Below are positions 1 through 8,566 of a DNA stretch of 64,000 nt, one piece after another (the stretch's first letter is position 1; every line of letters begins with the position of its first letter). The notes below the pieces were generated by a model. The model had not been told where the DNA came from. It saw only the letters and a program-made list of their open reading frames with translations, and made no database searches. Source of the DNA: Cyclobacteriaceae bacterium (lineage in GTDB: Bacteria; Bacteroidota; Bacteroidia; Cytophagales; Cyclobacteriaceae); the NCBI GenBank assembly GCA_003565295.1, contig PXCO01000254.1:1-64000 (forward strand), given 5' to 3'. A program made the position numbers and the translations under genes.

Positions 1-125
1 ATCTGTTTATAATTGTCTTTTTATGGTCAGATGGAATCTCGCAACGATAATCATCCCCCCGTGTGTCGCTCTCGTCATGCCCTGACTGCCGTCAGGACAG
101 GCTCGATTTCATGTGTTTATAGGGC
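1..125 (-). repeat. Dispersed ~120-bp structured repeat, copy A (may be cut by the window edge)
   Basis: The reverse complement of 1-120 (ataaacacatgaaatcgagcctgtcctgacggcagtcagggcatga...cacac..gg.atgattatcgttgcgagattcc...acaattataaaca) matches 8326-8460 over most of its length. It contains the palindrome cctgac-ggca-gtcagg. Confidence 0.8.
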
Positions 126-239
126 AGGGCTGCGAGAAACCAAATGTCATTTCCTTTCGGGATTTGCTGATTTTTAAAATTCCATGGGTCGTTTTCGTCT
201 TGCTCGATTTCATTTTGGAAGAAAAAGGTAAATATCCCA

Positions 240-1202
240 TCACACACAATTTAATATCACATTTCCAATTTTCTTACCGCTAAGCACATATTGATAGGCT
301 AGGGCAGCCTCATCTAAAAGAAATTCGCTATCGATCAAGGGTTTGAATGTACCTGTCTTCAACATTTCCTGTATGACCTTCATACTCCCCCTTATATTAT
401 TTGGAAGGGGGAAAATAACCCTTTTCCCTCCCTTGAGTTTGGTTAATAATGGCAAATAAATGTTTTCAATCCCGTCACCCAATTCCGAGGAAAGGTATTG
501 CCCCTTGGGCTTGAGCAACTTACTGCATTTCCGAAAAGTACTCTTTCCCACGGCATCAAAAATCACATCGAATTTTCTATCCATATTCAGAAAGCTTTCT
601 TTTTCGAAGTCCCAAACCCGGTCTGCAGCTAAAGTATAAACTTTTTCCAAATGCTCACTGGGAGCAGTTGCAGTCACCTTTATCCCATTGGCCTTCAATA
701 ACTGGATCAATGCCGATCCAATGCCTCCGGTTCCCCCATTGACCAATACATCCGCCTTACCTGGGAGCCGTGCATGGCGCATAAAATTTACCGCATAATG
801 GGCTGCCTCGGCACTTGCAGCAGCCTGGGCAAAAGTAATCCCCTCAGGAATAAGAGATATATTCTTACCCTCCCCATACACCAGGTACTCTGCCTGTGAG
901 GGCAATCCGTTATCATCAAATCCCCATACCCTATCTCCCAAATTAAATTTAGTTACATTGGCCCCAATTTCTTCCACCACGCCCGCAAAGTCAGTCCCTA
1001 ATACGGGAAACCTTGGGCGGGGCCAGCCCACAAAAAAGCGGAACACATAAGGCTTTCCTTGCAATACCCCGCAGTCGGTCCTATTGACAGTGGTGGCATG
1101 TACTTTTATCAACACCTCATGAGGCTGGGGAATAGGCCTGGGCCAGGAGGTTACCTTGATGGCACTGGGATCACCGTAGTTTAACCTTATTGCAGCTTTC
1201 AT
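240..1202 (-). CDS. NAD(P)-dependent alcohol dehydrogenase / quinone oxidoreductase-like (MDR superfamily)
   Basis: MKAAIRLNYGDPSAIKV..., GTDFAGVVEEIG, NGGTGGIGSALIQLLKANG Rossmann motif. Start taken as ATG at 1202 (MKAAIRL) rather than the upstream ORF start. Confidence 0.88.
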   Translation of the reverse strand: MKAAIRLNYGDPSAIKVTSWPRPIPQPHEVLIKVHATTVNRTDCGVLQGKPYVFRFFVGWPRPRFPVLGTDFAGVVEEIGANVTKFNLGDRVWGFDDNGLPSQAEYLVYGEGKNISLIPEGITFAQAAASAEAAHYAVNFMRHARLPGKADVLVNGGTGGIGSALIQLLKANGIKVTATAPSEHLEKVYTLAADRVWDFEKESFLNMDRKFDVIFDAVGKSTFRKCSKLLKPKGQYLSSELGDGIENIYLPLLTKLKGGKRVIFPLPNNIRGSMKVIQEMLKTGTFKPLIDSEFLLDEAALAYQYVLSGKKIGNVILNCV

Positions 1203-1311
1203 AGTACATTGGCATAAAAAGGACATGAAAAATAAATCACCAACCCCCCAACAAAAAACCATCTTCTATACCGATTGGCCTAGTAAATATAGAAACAAAT
1301 CATGAAAAACC

Positions 1312-3600
1312 TTATGGTGAATCCGCCAGTTCCAACAATAATTCCCCTCCCTTTATCAATTCATTATGCCCCACTGCAAATCCATCCAGGGCGCTCCCTT
1401 GCCAATAAGCTTCTTTTAAAAAGTAATGATCTTCACCGTTACCTTTAGCTTCGATTACAACCGCTGAACCGGGATAGTAATCCGGGTTAAGTTGTAGGGT
1501 TACTTTATCAAAAATAGGGCTACCAATCTCGTACTGAGGATTCTCTTCCGTACCTGCGTTCATTTGAAACAAACCTATCTTCATCAATACGGCCAAGGAC
1601 CCCATAAAGCCCTGATCTTCATCCCCGTTATAACCTAATTCGGGGGTAAGTGCGCTAAAAGCGGATTTCAGCACTTTTCTGGACCAGTATTGGGTTAAAT
1701 CAGGCCTATCTAATTGGTTGAATATATAGGCGGCCTGCATGGAAGGCTGGTTTCCATAGTTGATGGGAATTCTCCTGTACTCAGGATGCGTTTCTACGGC
1801 ATGGGAAGTGCCCGAGGTAAAGCCCAACTCCTCCGCAACCTCAAATTGGCCATTTAGCTTTTCCGCTGCTTTATCCTTGCCACCCATTAATTCCGCTAAG
1901 CCCTCCAAATCATGCGGCACAAACCAGGTAAATTGCGCAGCATTGGCCTCCACGAAACCTTTGGCATAATCATAGGGGTCAAAGGGCTCAAACCATTGCC
2001 CATTTTCGTCCTTTGGCCTCATCCATCCCGATTCCTTATCATAAACATTTTTGTAGTTCATGGATCTTCTCAAAAAACGGTCTGCATCTTCCTCTTTACC
2101 CAAAGCCTTTGCCAATTGGGCCAAGGTCCAATCCTGGTAGCTGTATTCCAATGTCTGCCCTGCCCCCTGCTCATGGCTGCCAAATCTTCCCTTTGGGTTG
2201 GGGTAGGGCACATAACCCAAGTCCATGTAGTAATCCACACCTCCTCCTGAGCTTGTATGATGTTCATAGCCCGACTTGCTCATCATCCCTCCCGGCAGAT
2301 GGTTTTTCACCAAAGCTGAATAGGCCAAGTCAATATCAAATCCCCTGATGCCTTTCTGGTAGGCGCTCACAAAGAAGGGAGTGGAGGATGCACCTGTCAT
2401 CACATAAGTGTAATTACCTCCTGACGGTCCCCTGGGGATTAAGCCCCCATCTTGGTAATACTGTAAAAAGCTATGGCAAAACTCTTCTACAATCTCAGGA
2501 TAAACCAGTCCCCAAAGTACGGTTATGGTCCATTGTGCACCCCAAAAAGAATCTGAGTTAAAATGTCTGAATTTAGGCTTCCCCACCTCATTTAATGGTA
2601 TTTGACCAATACGGAACTCCTCACCGGTATTATCTGGGTAGGCGCCATTGGCATCTGAAATCGTTCGCCTTCCCTGAAGTGATTTCCAAAGGTCGGTATA
2701 AAAGCGCCGACGCTGTTCCTTTGTGTTCCCTTCTACCTTAATTCTGCCTAGAAGCTCATTCCATATATCCTGGGTTTCCTCTACCACTTCATCAAACCCC
2801 CTTGCTTTTAGCTCTTCCTCCATGTTATTTGCGGCATTGTCAAAACTGGTATAAGAAATTGCCACTTTCATAAGCAAGGGTTGATCTATCCCCTTGCCGA
2901 AACAAACGATTATATTTTCAGAATTTTCAGCACCCACAAGCCCTTCTATGTCTCTGTCAAATTCCACCTTGAAATAAACGGTTATGGGTTTGGGTCTTCT
3001 GATGGTTGGGGTGTTGGTAACTTGCCCCTTCAAGGTACGGTTATCCAGCTTCTCCAATTTTCCTTCTACCATTTCGCTAGGTCCTAGCACACCAGCGAGT
3101 TGAAACAGCACCCCTGCCTCTTTATCCTCCGGAAAGGTGTATCGGTGATATCCTCCCCTATGGGTAGCCGTTAGCTCCGCATCTATGCCGTAGCGGTCCA
3201 GGTAAACCTTGTGGTACCCCACCTCTACCACTTCATGATCGTGGGAAAAAGAAGAAAAATAGTCATTAAGCAAAGATTCGGGGACGTTTTGGTAACTGAT
3301 CGGCATTACGGAAACCCCGGACATCTGCCATGCATGGATATGGCTAAATCCTTTCACCGTATCTGTGTCATAGCGATATCCACTGCCCCAGGCCCCATCA
3401 ATTTGGGTATCCGGGCTTAAATTCACCATGCCAAAAGGCCTGGTGGCAGAACTAAAATAAAACCAACGGGAGTTCACAGCATCCAACAAGGGATAAACCA
3501 AGTCCACAGGCTTCTCTTGCCCATGAGTTTCCTCCCGGCCCTGGTCTTTTGATGTACATGCTAAGGCTAAAAGGAAAAGTAATAAATAGCTCCTGGACAT
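1312..3600 (-). CDS. GH92 family alpha-mannosidase-like glycoside hydrolase, lipoprotein
   Basis: Lipobox-like LLALACTSKD. Contains GH92-type segments (FSHIHAWQMSGVSVMPIS, EGNTKEQRRRFYTDLWKSLQGRR, GYNGDEDQGFMGSLAVLMKIGLFQM). Confidence 0.9.
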   Translation of the reverse strand: MSRSYLLLFLLALACTSKDQGREETHGQEKPVDLVYPLLDAVNSRWFYFSSATRPFGMVNLSPDTQIDGAWGSGYRYDTDTVKGFSHIHAWQMSGVSVMPISYQNVPESLLNDYFSSFSHDHEVVEVGYHKVYLDRYGIDAELTATHRGGYHRYTFPEDKEAGVLFQLAGVLGPSEMVEGKLEKLDNRTLKGQVTNTPTIRRPKPITVYFKVEFDRDIEGLVGAENSENIIVCFGKGIDQPLLMKVAISYTSFDNAANNMEEELKARGFDEVVEETQDIWNELLGRIKVEGNTKEQRRRFYTDLWKSLQGRRTISDANGAYPDNTGEEFRIGQIPLNEVGKPKFRHFNSDSFWGAQWTITVLWGLVYPEIVEEFCHSFLQYYQDGGLIPRGPSGGNYTYVMTGASSTPFFVSAYQKGIRGFDIDLAYSALVKNHLPGGMMSKSGYEHHTSSGGGVDYYMDLGYVPYPNPKGRFGSHEQGAGQTLEYSYQDWTLAQLAKALGKEEDADRFLRRSMNYKNVYDKESGWMRPKDENGQWFEPFDPYDYAKGFVEANAAQFTWFVPHDLEGLAELMGGKDKAAEKLNGQFEVAEELGFTSGTSHAVETHPEYRRIPINYGNQPSMQAAYIFNQLDRPDLTQYWSRKVLKSAFSALTPELGYNGDEDQGFMGSLAVLMKIGLFQMNAGTEENPQYEIGSPIFDKVTLQLNPDYYPGSAVVIEAKGNGEDHYFLKEAYWQGSALDGFAVGHNELIKGGELLLELADSP

Positions 3601-3621
3601 AATTTGTTCAGTTAAAAGGAT

Positions 3622-4638
3622 TCATTTATCGGCCAATGCTAACTGCCATCTCCAACTGTCCCTCAAGGCATCCTCCAGATTGAATTTAGGCTGCCAATTC
3701 AGCTTTGCGGTAATTTTCGAGGTATCAGCCCATACTTTTTCCACATCACCGGGCCGCCTGGGGCCTATCTGGAAATTCAGTGTCTTGGCACTTACCTTTT
3801 CAAAAGCCTTGATCACCTCCATTACGGTATTACCTTGGCCTGTCCCCACATTGAACAAGTCCATAAAGTTATCGGGTTTGTCCTTAAGATAATCTATGGA
3901 TTTGACGTGGGCATCTGCCAAGTCCATCACGTGGATATAATCTCTGATGCAAGTGCCATCGGGTGTGTCATAATCGTCACCATACACGGTGAGCCTTTCC
4001 CTAATCCCCGCCCCGGTTTGGGTTACAAAAGGAACCAGGTTGGCCGGTACACCTAAGGGTAGCTCTCCTATCTTGGCGCTATTATGTGCTCCTATGGGGT
4101 TAAAGTAACGTAAGGATATCATCCTGAGGCCAAGCGCACTACGGGTTACATCGTTAAGGATGTCCTCGCAAATTTTCTTGGTGTTTCCATAAGGGCTTTC
4201 TGCGGGCTTTCTTGGTGAGTCCTCTTTGACGGGCAGCTTTTCGGGCTGGCCATAGACGGTACATGAAGAAGAAAACACCAGGTTCTTCACTCCAAACTCC
4301 TTCATGGTTTCCAGCAACACAAGTAATGACCCCACATTGTTTTTGTAATATTTTATGGGATGAGCCACGCTTTCCCCTACAGCCTTGTAGGCAGCAAAGT
4401 GAATAACCCCTGCTAGCTGATGTTCCATAAATACCTTGCTCATGATGCCTGAGTCATTGCAGTCACCAGTATAACAGTGCACCTCCCTACCCAGTATTTC
4501 ATGGAGTCCCTTTAAGACACTCGTATTTGAATTCGAAAAATCATCAATAATGATGGGCTGATAACCTGCATTTACCAAGGCTATGGCCGTATGAGAACCT
4601 ATATATCCGGCACCGCCTGTAATTAAAATTTTCTCCAT
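3622..4638 (-). CDS. galE: UDP-glucose 4-epimerase
   Basis: MEKILITGGAGYIGSHTAIAL, FSSSCTVYGQPEKLPVKED, SPYGNTKKICEDIL (YxxxK). Start placed at the internal Met (4638). Confidence 0.93.
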   Translation of the reverse strand: MEKILITGGAGYIGSHTAIALVNAGYQPIIIDDFSNSNTSVLKGLHEILGREVHCYTGDCNDSGIMSKVFMEHQLAGVIHFAAYKAVGESVAHPIKYYKNNVGSLLVLLETMKEFGVKNLVFSSSCTVYGQPEKLPVKEDSPRKPAESPYGNTKKICEDILNDVTRSALGLRMISLRYFNPIGAHNSAKIGELPLGVPANLVPFVTQTGAGIRERLTVYGDDYDTPDGTCIRDYIHVMDLADAHVKSIDYLKDKPDNFMDLFNVGTGQGNTVMEVIKAFEKVSAKTLNFQIGPRRPGDVEKVWADTSKITAKLNWQPKFNLEDALRDSWRWQLALADK

Positions 4639-4767
4639 GAACCAAATATACATCTTCCTGCTATTTTTGGGAAAAATTAAGACTTTTAAAAAGGGTTGAA
4701 ACTTTCTGTGGCCAAAAAAGTATAACTTAATACAAAAAAGCCTATTACATACTTAACTAATTTTATT

Positions 4768-5910
4768 ATGAATCAGCTAATGCTCAATGAGAATCAGTCC
4801 ATGATTGCAGACATGATTCGGGATTTTGGAGCAAAGTCCATCACCCCATTTAGAAAGGAATGGGACGACAACCAAGAGTTCCCTGTCAAATTGATGAAAG
4901 AATTAGGCCAGTTGGGCCTGATGGGGGTATTGGTGCCCTCAAGCTACCATGGTTCCGGTTTCGGGTATTTCGAATACATCACTGCCATCGTGGAACTTGC
5001 CAAACTTGATCCTGGAATCGCCCTCTCCATGGCAGCCCATAATTCCTTATGCACCGGACATATTCAATTGTTCGGAACTGAGGAGCAAAAGGAAAAATAC
5101 CTTCCTAAATTGGCCACCTGTGAATGGCTGGGTGCCTGGGGACTCACTGAACCAAACACGGGTTCAGATGCCGCCAATATGAAAACAGTGGCCAGGAAAG
5201 ACGGGGATTACTTCATCCTTAATGGCACCAAAAACTTCATCACACATGGGGTATCAGGGGATGTGGCGGTGGTGATCGCCAGGACAGGGGAAGTAAGGGA
5301 TTCCCATGGCATGACGGCTTTTATAGTGGATAAAGGCACAAAAGGTTTTCGCGGAGGCAGGAAAGAAGACAAGTTGGGCATGAGGACTTCGGAAACCGCA
5401 GAAATCATCTTCGAAGACTGTAGGCTGCACAAATCCCAGGTGCTGGGGGAAGTGGGTGAGGGTTTTATCCAGTCCATGAAGGTGCTGGAAGGAGGGAGAA
5501 TCTCTATAGCTGCTCTCTCACTGGGCATTGCCGAAGGGGCCCTGGAAGCCTCCATCAAATATGCCAAGGAAAGGCATCAATTTGACAGGCCCATTTCGGA
5601 TTTTCAGGGAATCTCTTTCAAGTTGGCTGAAATGGCCACAGAGTTGGATGCCGCAAAGTTGCTTACCTTCAGGGCCGCTGCCATGAAAAACGAAGGAAAA
5701 TCGGTAAAACTTGAAAGTGCCATGGCTAAATATTACGCCTCAGAAGTAGCTGTAAAACTTTCAAACGAAGCTGTTCAGATTTTTGGGGGATATGGCTTCA
5801 CCAAAGATTACCCTGTAGAAAAATATTATCGCGACGTGAAGTTATGTACCATAGGCGAGGGCACCACAGAAATTCAGAAACTGGTTATTGCCAAATGCAT
5901 CCTGCAATGA
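4768..5910 (+). CDS. Acyl-CoA dehydrogenase
   Basis: WGLTEPNTGSDAANMKT, RISIAALSLGIAEGALEAS, QIFGGYGFTKDYPVEKYYRDVKLCTIGEGTTEIQ. Confidence 0.95.
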   Translation: MNQLMLNENQSMIADMIRDFGAKSITPFRKEWDDNQEFPVKLMKELGQLGLMGVLVPSSYHGSGFGYFEYITAIVELAKLDPGIALSMAAHNSLCTGHIQLFGTEEQKEKYLPKLATCEWLGAWGLTEPNTGSDAANMKTVARKDGDYFILNGTKNFITHGVSGDVAVVIARTGEVRDSHGMTAFIVDKGTKGFRGGRKEDKLGMRTSETAEIIFEDCRLHKSQVLGEVGEGFIQSMKVLEGGRISIAALSLGIAEGALEASIKYAKERHQFDRPISDFQGISFKLAEMATELDAAKLLTFRAAAMKNEGKSVKLESAMAKYYASEVAVKLSNEAVQIFGGYGFTKDYPVEKYYRDVKLCTIGEGTTEIQKLVIAKCILQ

Positions 5911-5936
5911 CAAAGGCGGGGCCTCTGGCCTTATAA

Positions 5937-6752
5937 TTGAGGTGGTTTGAGTACCACCATCGGTTTATTACAACGTTGAAGTTTCTTATCAGGTTATTAC
6001 AGCAAAAGGCAAGAATTCTTTTGTTGGTTTATTTTTCCTTTTGCGCCTTTACATCAGCAGCACAAGTTTCGACTTTTGAGGAAGGGTGGCTCTATTGGAC
6101 GCGTTACTTCCTGGAGGTAGAAACCGGGGAAAAAACAATGTTTGGCCTGGAATTGGACAACAGACGGTTTGCTGAGGCCGACCGTCAGTATCAAAGTATA
6201 GGAAGAGCGAGTCTGATGAGACAATCCCATGACTGGGTGAGTTTCGGAGGAGGACTCTCCTATTCCATGCTGTATAGCCTTTTTACCAGTGTAATTCAGC
6301 CAGAGATACGACCCCATCAGGAAGTGAATTTCTCCTATGGTGAAGACAGGTTTAACTTCAACCACCGCCTCCGTATAGAGCAACGGTTTGTAGGGGATAC
6401 GCTAAGGCAGATAAAAAATGGAGAGGTAGCAATTGAGGAAAACCTGGGTACATATGATTTCACCATTCGTAGCAGATATATGTTGTCTATGGACTTCGTC
6501 CTGGTGGATAAAAAAGAGGAAAAAGGCCACTTTAACTTTGAAACCAATGCTGAAATCATGGTGAATGATTCCATAGAAGAATGGCTGGATACGTTGCGTT
6601 ATTATTTTGGTTTGAAATATTTTCTGAGCAGGGACCTGCAAATACATCTTGGTTATCTTAAATCTATAGAGAAAGAATACCAATTTGACACTTTGTTTGA
6701 CTATGAAAACATAAGGTTTACCCTTAGGCACAGGATAAGAAAAGGTGATTAA
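5937..6752 (+). CDS. DUF2490-like secreted/outer-membrane protein
   Basis: Signal-like LLLVYFSFCAFTSAAQ followed by alternating beta-barrel-type sequence (HRLRIEQRFVGD, RSRYMLSMDF, YFLSRDLQIHLGYLKS). The start codon is uncertain because no ATG lies near the 5' end. Confidence 0.65.
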   Translation: MRWFEYHHRFITTLKFLIRLLQQKARILLLVYFSFCAFTSAAQVSTFEEGWLYWTRYFLEVETGEKTMFGLELDNRRFAEADRQYQSIGRASLMRQSHDWVSFGGGLSYSMLYSLFTSVIQPEIRPHQEVNFSYGEDRFNFNHRLRIEQRFVGDTLRQIKNGEVAIEENLGTYDFTIRSRYMLSMDFVLVDKKEEKGHFNFETNAEIMVNDSIEEWLDTLRYYFGLKYFLSRDLQIHLGYLKSIEKEYQFDTLFDYENIRFTLRHRIRKGD

Positions 6753-6817
6753 ATTGGAAGGGTTAAAAGGAACCGGCTGTTTTTCAACAAAATGTTTTCA
6801 TTCGGAAAAATAAATTA

Positions 6818-6825
6818 TACCTTTG
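6818..6825 (+). promoter_or_regulatory. Bacteroidota sigma-A-type -7 element (TACCTTTG) for rpsU
   Basis: ttaTACCTTTGcatg about 25 nt upstream of the rpsU ATG. Matches the TAnnTTTG consensus. The tool ORF start at 6823 lies inside this box. Confidence 0.6.
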
Positions 6826-6849
6826 CATGCTCGAAAGGGGGTGTACAAT

Positions 6850-7044
6850 ATGATAGTAGTAAACGTAAAAGAAAACGAAAGTATAGAGAAAGCATTAAAA
6901 CGCTTTAAAAAGAAGTTTGACAAAACAGGTGTAATCAGGGAACTGAGAAGCCGTCAGCACTTCGAAAAGCCTTCAATTACAAGGAGGTCTGAAGTGATCC
7001 GTGCAGCATACCGCCAGAAAATGCGGGACATGGAGAACAACTAA
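6850..7044 (+). CDS. rpsU: 30S ribosomal protein S21
   Basis: MIVVNVKENESIEKALKRFKKKFDKTGVIRELRSRQHFEKPSITRR, 64 aa. Start revised to ATG at 6850. Confidence 0.97.
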   Translation: MIVVNVKENESIEKALKRFKKKFDKTGVIRELRSRQHFEKPSITRRSEVIRAAYRQKMRDMENN

Positions 7045-7104
7045 TCAAAGGCGTATTTTTCTTTCTGAAAAAGATTGAGCATATTGGTGAATCAAGTAAC
7101 CGAT

Positions 7105-7989
7105 ATGCTTTTTTCATTTATCAATTATCTACAGCACGAAAAAAGGGTAAGCCCTCATACCATCTTGGCTTACCAAAAAGACCTGGAACAATTTCAGGAA
7201 TTTTTAATCTCCAACTTTGGGATTGATGACATCAGCATTGCGGGACATGCCGATATCCGCGCCTGGATGATCCACCTGATAGAACTCCCCCTCAGCACCG
7301 GAAGCATCAACCGAAAAATCGCCACTTTACGGTCCTACTACAAGTTCCTGCTCAGGAATGGGAGCATCCCAAAGGACCCCACCTATAAAATTCAAGCCCT
7401 CAAAAAAGGCAAAAGATTGCCCACCTTCGTCACCGAGCCCACAATGGAGGACATCCTTAATGAAATGCGTTTTGGTGATCATTTTGAGGACCAACGGGAC
7501 AAGATCATCCTGGAAATCTTATACCTCACCGGCATGAGGCTTTCTGAATTGATAGGGCTAAAATGGACCGAGGTGGACCTCTACGAATGTCAGATCAAGG
7601 TAAACGGAAAAGGCAATAAAAACAGAATTATCCCTCTTTCGATCGGGATGAAAAAGAATATTGTTTCTTACAAAAAAGTATTTGAGGAAACATTTTCAAT
7701 TGTCAACTCAAGTGATTATTTTATCGTTAGAAAAAGCAAGGAGCCAGCATATCCTATGATGATATACCGTGTAGTAAGGAAAAATCTAGATCTTTTTGTA
7801 AAAACTTCCAAGCGAAGTCCCCATGTGTTACGGCATACTTTCGCCACCCATTTGCTGAACAAGGGTGCTGATCTGAACGCGGTCAAGGACCTTCTGGGGC
7901 ATGCGAGCCTGGCGGCAACTCAGGTATATACCCATAATTCTATTGAAAAACTTAAGGCTGTGTTTGAACAGGCACACCCTAAAGCTTAA
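7105..7989 (+). CDS. xerC: Tyrosine recombinase, XerC/XerD family
   Basis: SPHTILAYQKDLEQF, LYLTGMRLSELIGLKW (R), SPHVLRHTFATHLLNKGADLNAVKDLLGHASLAATQVYTH (HxxR...H...Y). Located between rpsU and hpf. Confidence 0.93.
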   Translation: MLFSFINYLQHEKRVSPHTILAYQKDLEQFQEFLISNFGIDDISIAGHADIRAWMIHLIELPLSTGSINRKIATLRSYYKFLLRNGSIPKDPTYKIQALKKGKRLPTFVTEPTMEDILNEMRFGDHFEDQRDKIILEILYLTGMRLSELIGLKWTEVDLYECQIKVNGKGNKNRIIPLSIGMKKNIVSYKKVFEETFSIVNSSDYFIVRKSKEPAYPMMIYRVVRKNLDLFVKTSKRSPHVLRHTFATHLLNKGADLNAVKDLLGHASLAATQVYTHNSIEKLKAVFEQAHPKA

Positions 7990-8019
7990 ATAAAAGTTCA
8001 ACTTTTAATCGTAAACAAC

Positions 8020-8325
8020 ATGAAATTACAAATGCATTCCATTCATTTCGATGCTGATGGCAAACTCATCAATTTTATCCAGAAGAAAGCAGATAAGCTG
8101 GAGACCTATTATGACCAAATCATTGACGGAGAGGTTTTCATGCGGTTGGATAAAAACGACAAAAGCGAGAATAAAATCGTAGAAATCAAACTGAATGTAC
8201 CTGGAAGGCAATTTTTTGCCAAGAGCCAAACAGACTCCTTTGAGGCCGCAGCCGACGACTCCGTGGAGGCACTTAGAAGGCAAATCAAGAAATACAAGGA
8301 GAAAATGGTCCTTGCCAAACAATAG
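8020..8325 (+). CDS. hpf: Ribosome hibernation promoting factor HPF/RaiA
   Basis: MKLQMHSIHFDADGKLINFIQKKADKLETYYDQIIDGEVFMRL...DSFEAAADDSVEALRRQIKKYKEK. Confidence 0.93.
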   Translation: MKLQMHSIHFDADGKLINFIQKKADKLETYYDQIIDGEVFMRLDKNDKSENKIVEIKLNVPGRQFFAKSQTDSFEAAADDSVEALRRQIKKYKEKMVLAKQ

Positions 8326-8463
8326 GAAATCGAGCCTGTCCTGACGGCAGTCAGGGCATGAGGAGCACGTCACACACTGGCATGATTATCATTTGCGAGA
8401 TTCCCCCGAAGCAAGTTCGGGGCAGGCTATGTGACAACTGAAAAACAATTATAAACACATGAA
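8326..8463 (+). repeat. Dispersed structured repeat, copy B (inverted relative to copy A)
   Basis: gaaatcgagcctgtcctgacggcagtcagggcatga...catgattatcatttgcgagattcc...acaattataaacacatgaaac. Contains two hairpins, cctgac-ggca-gtcagg and ccccgaa-gcaag-ttcgggg (8404-8422). Confidence 0.8.
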
Positions 8464-8490
8464 ACTGTATGGGGGTTGAGCTCGCCCCCG

Positions 8491-8519
8491 GGGCTGTTCG
8501 AAAGGACGGCCCTTTTTTT
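8491..8519 (+). terminator. Rho-independent terminator-like hairpin
   Basis: gggctgttc-GAAA-ggacggccc followed by TTTTTTT. The 9-bp stem includes G-U pairs and a GAAA tetraloop. Confidence 0.65.
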
Positions 8520-8566
8520 ATGCCCTTTTTACAAATAATACGCATATTTGCGCAAAACTTTTCACT

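Noticed and set aside
1760-2348. Overlapping plus-strand ORFs opposite the GH92 gene
   Set aside because: They are embedded antisense in a strong conserved CDS and have low-complexity, non-family-like translations.
7105-7989. Tyrosine recombinase as an integrase marking a mobile element
   Set aside because: Its position between rpsU and hpf and its length fit the housekeeping Xer recombinase of Bacteroidota; no att sites or cargo.
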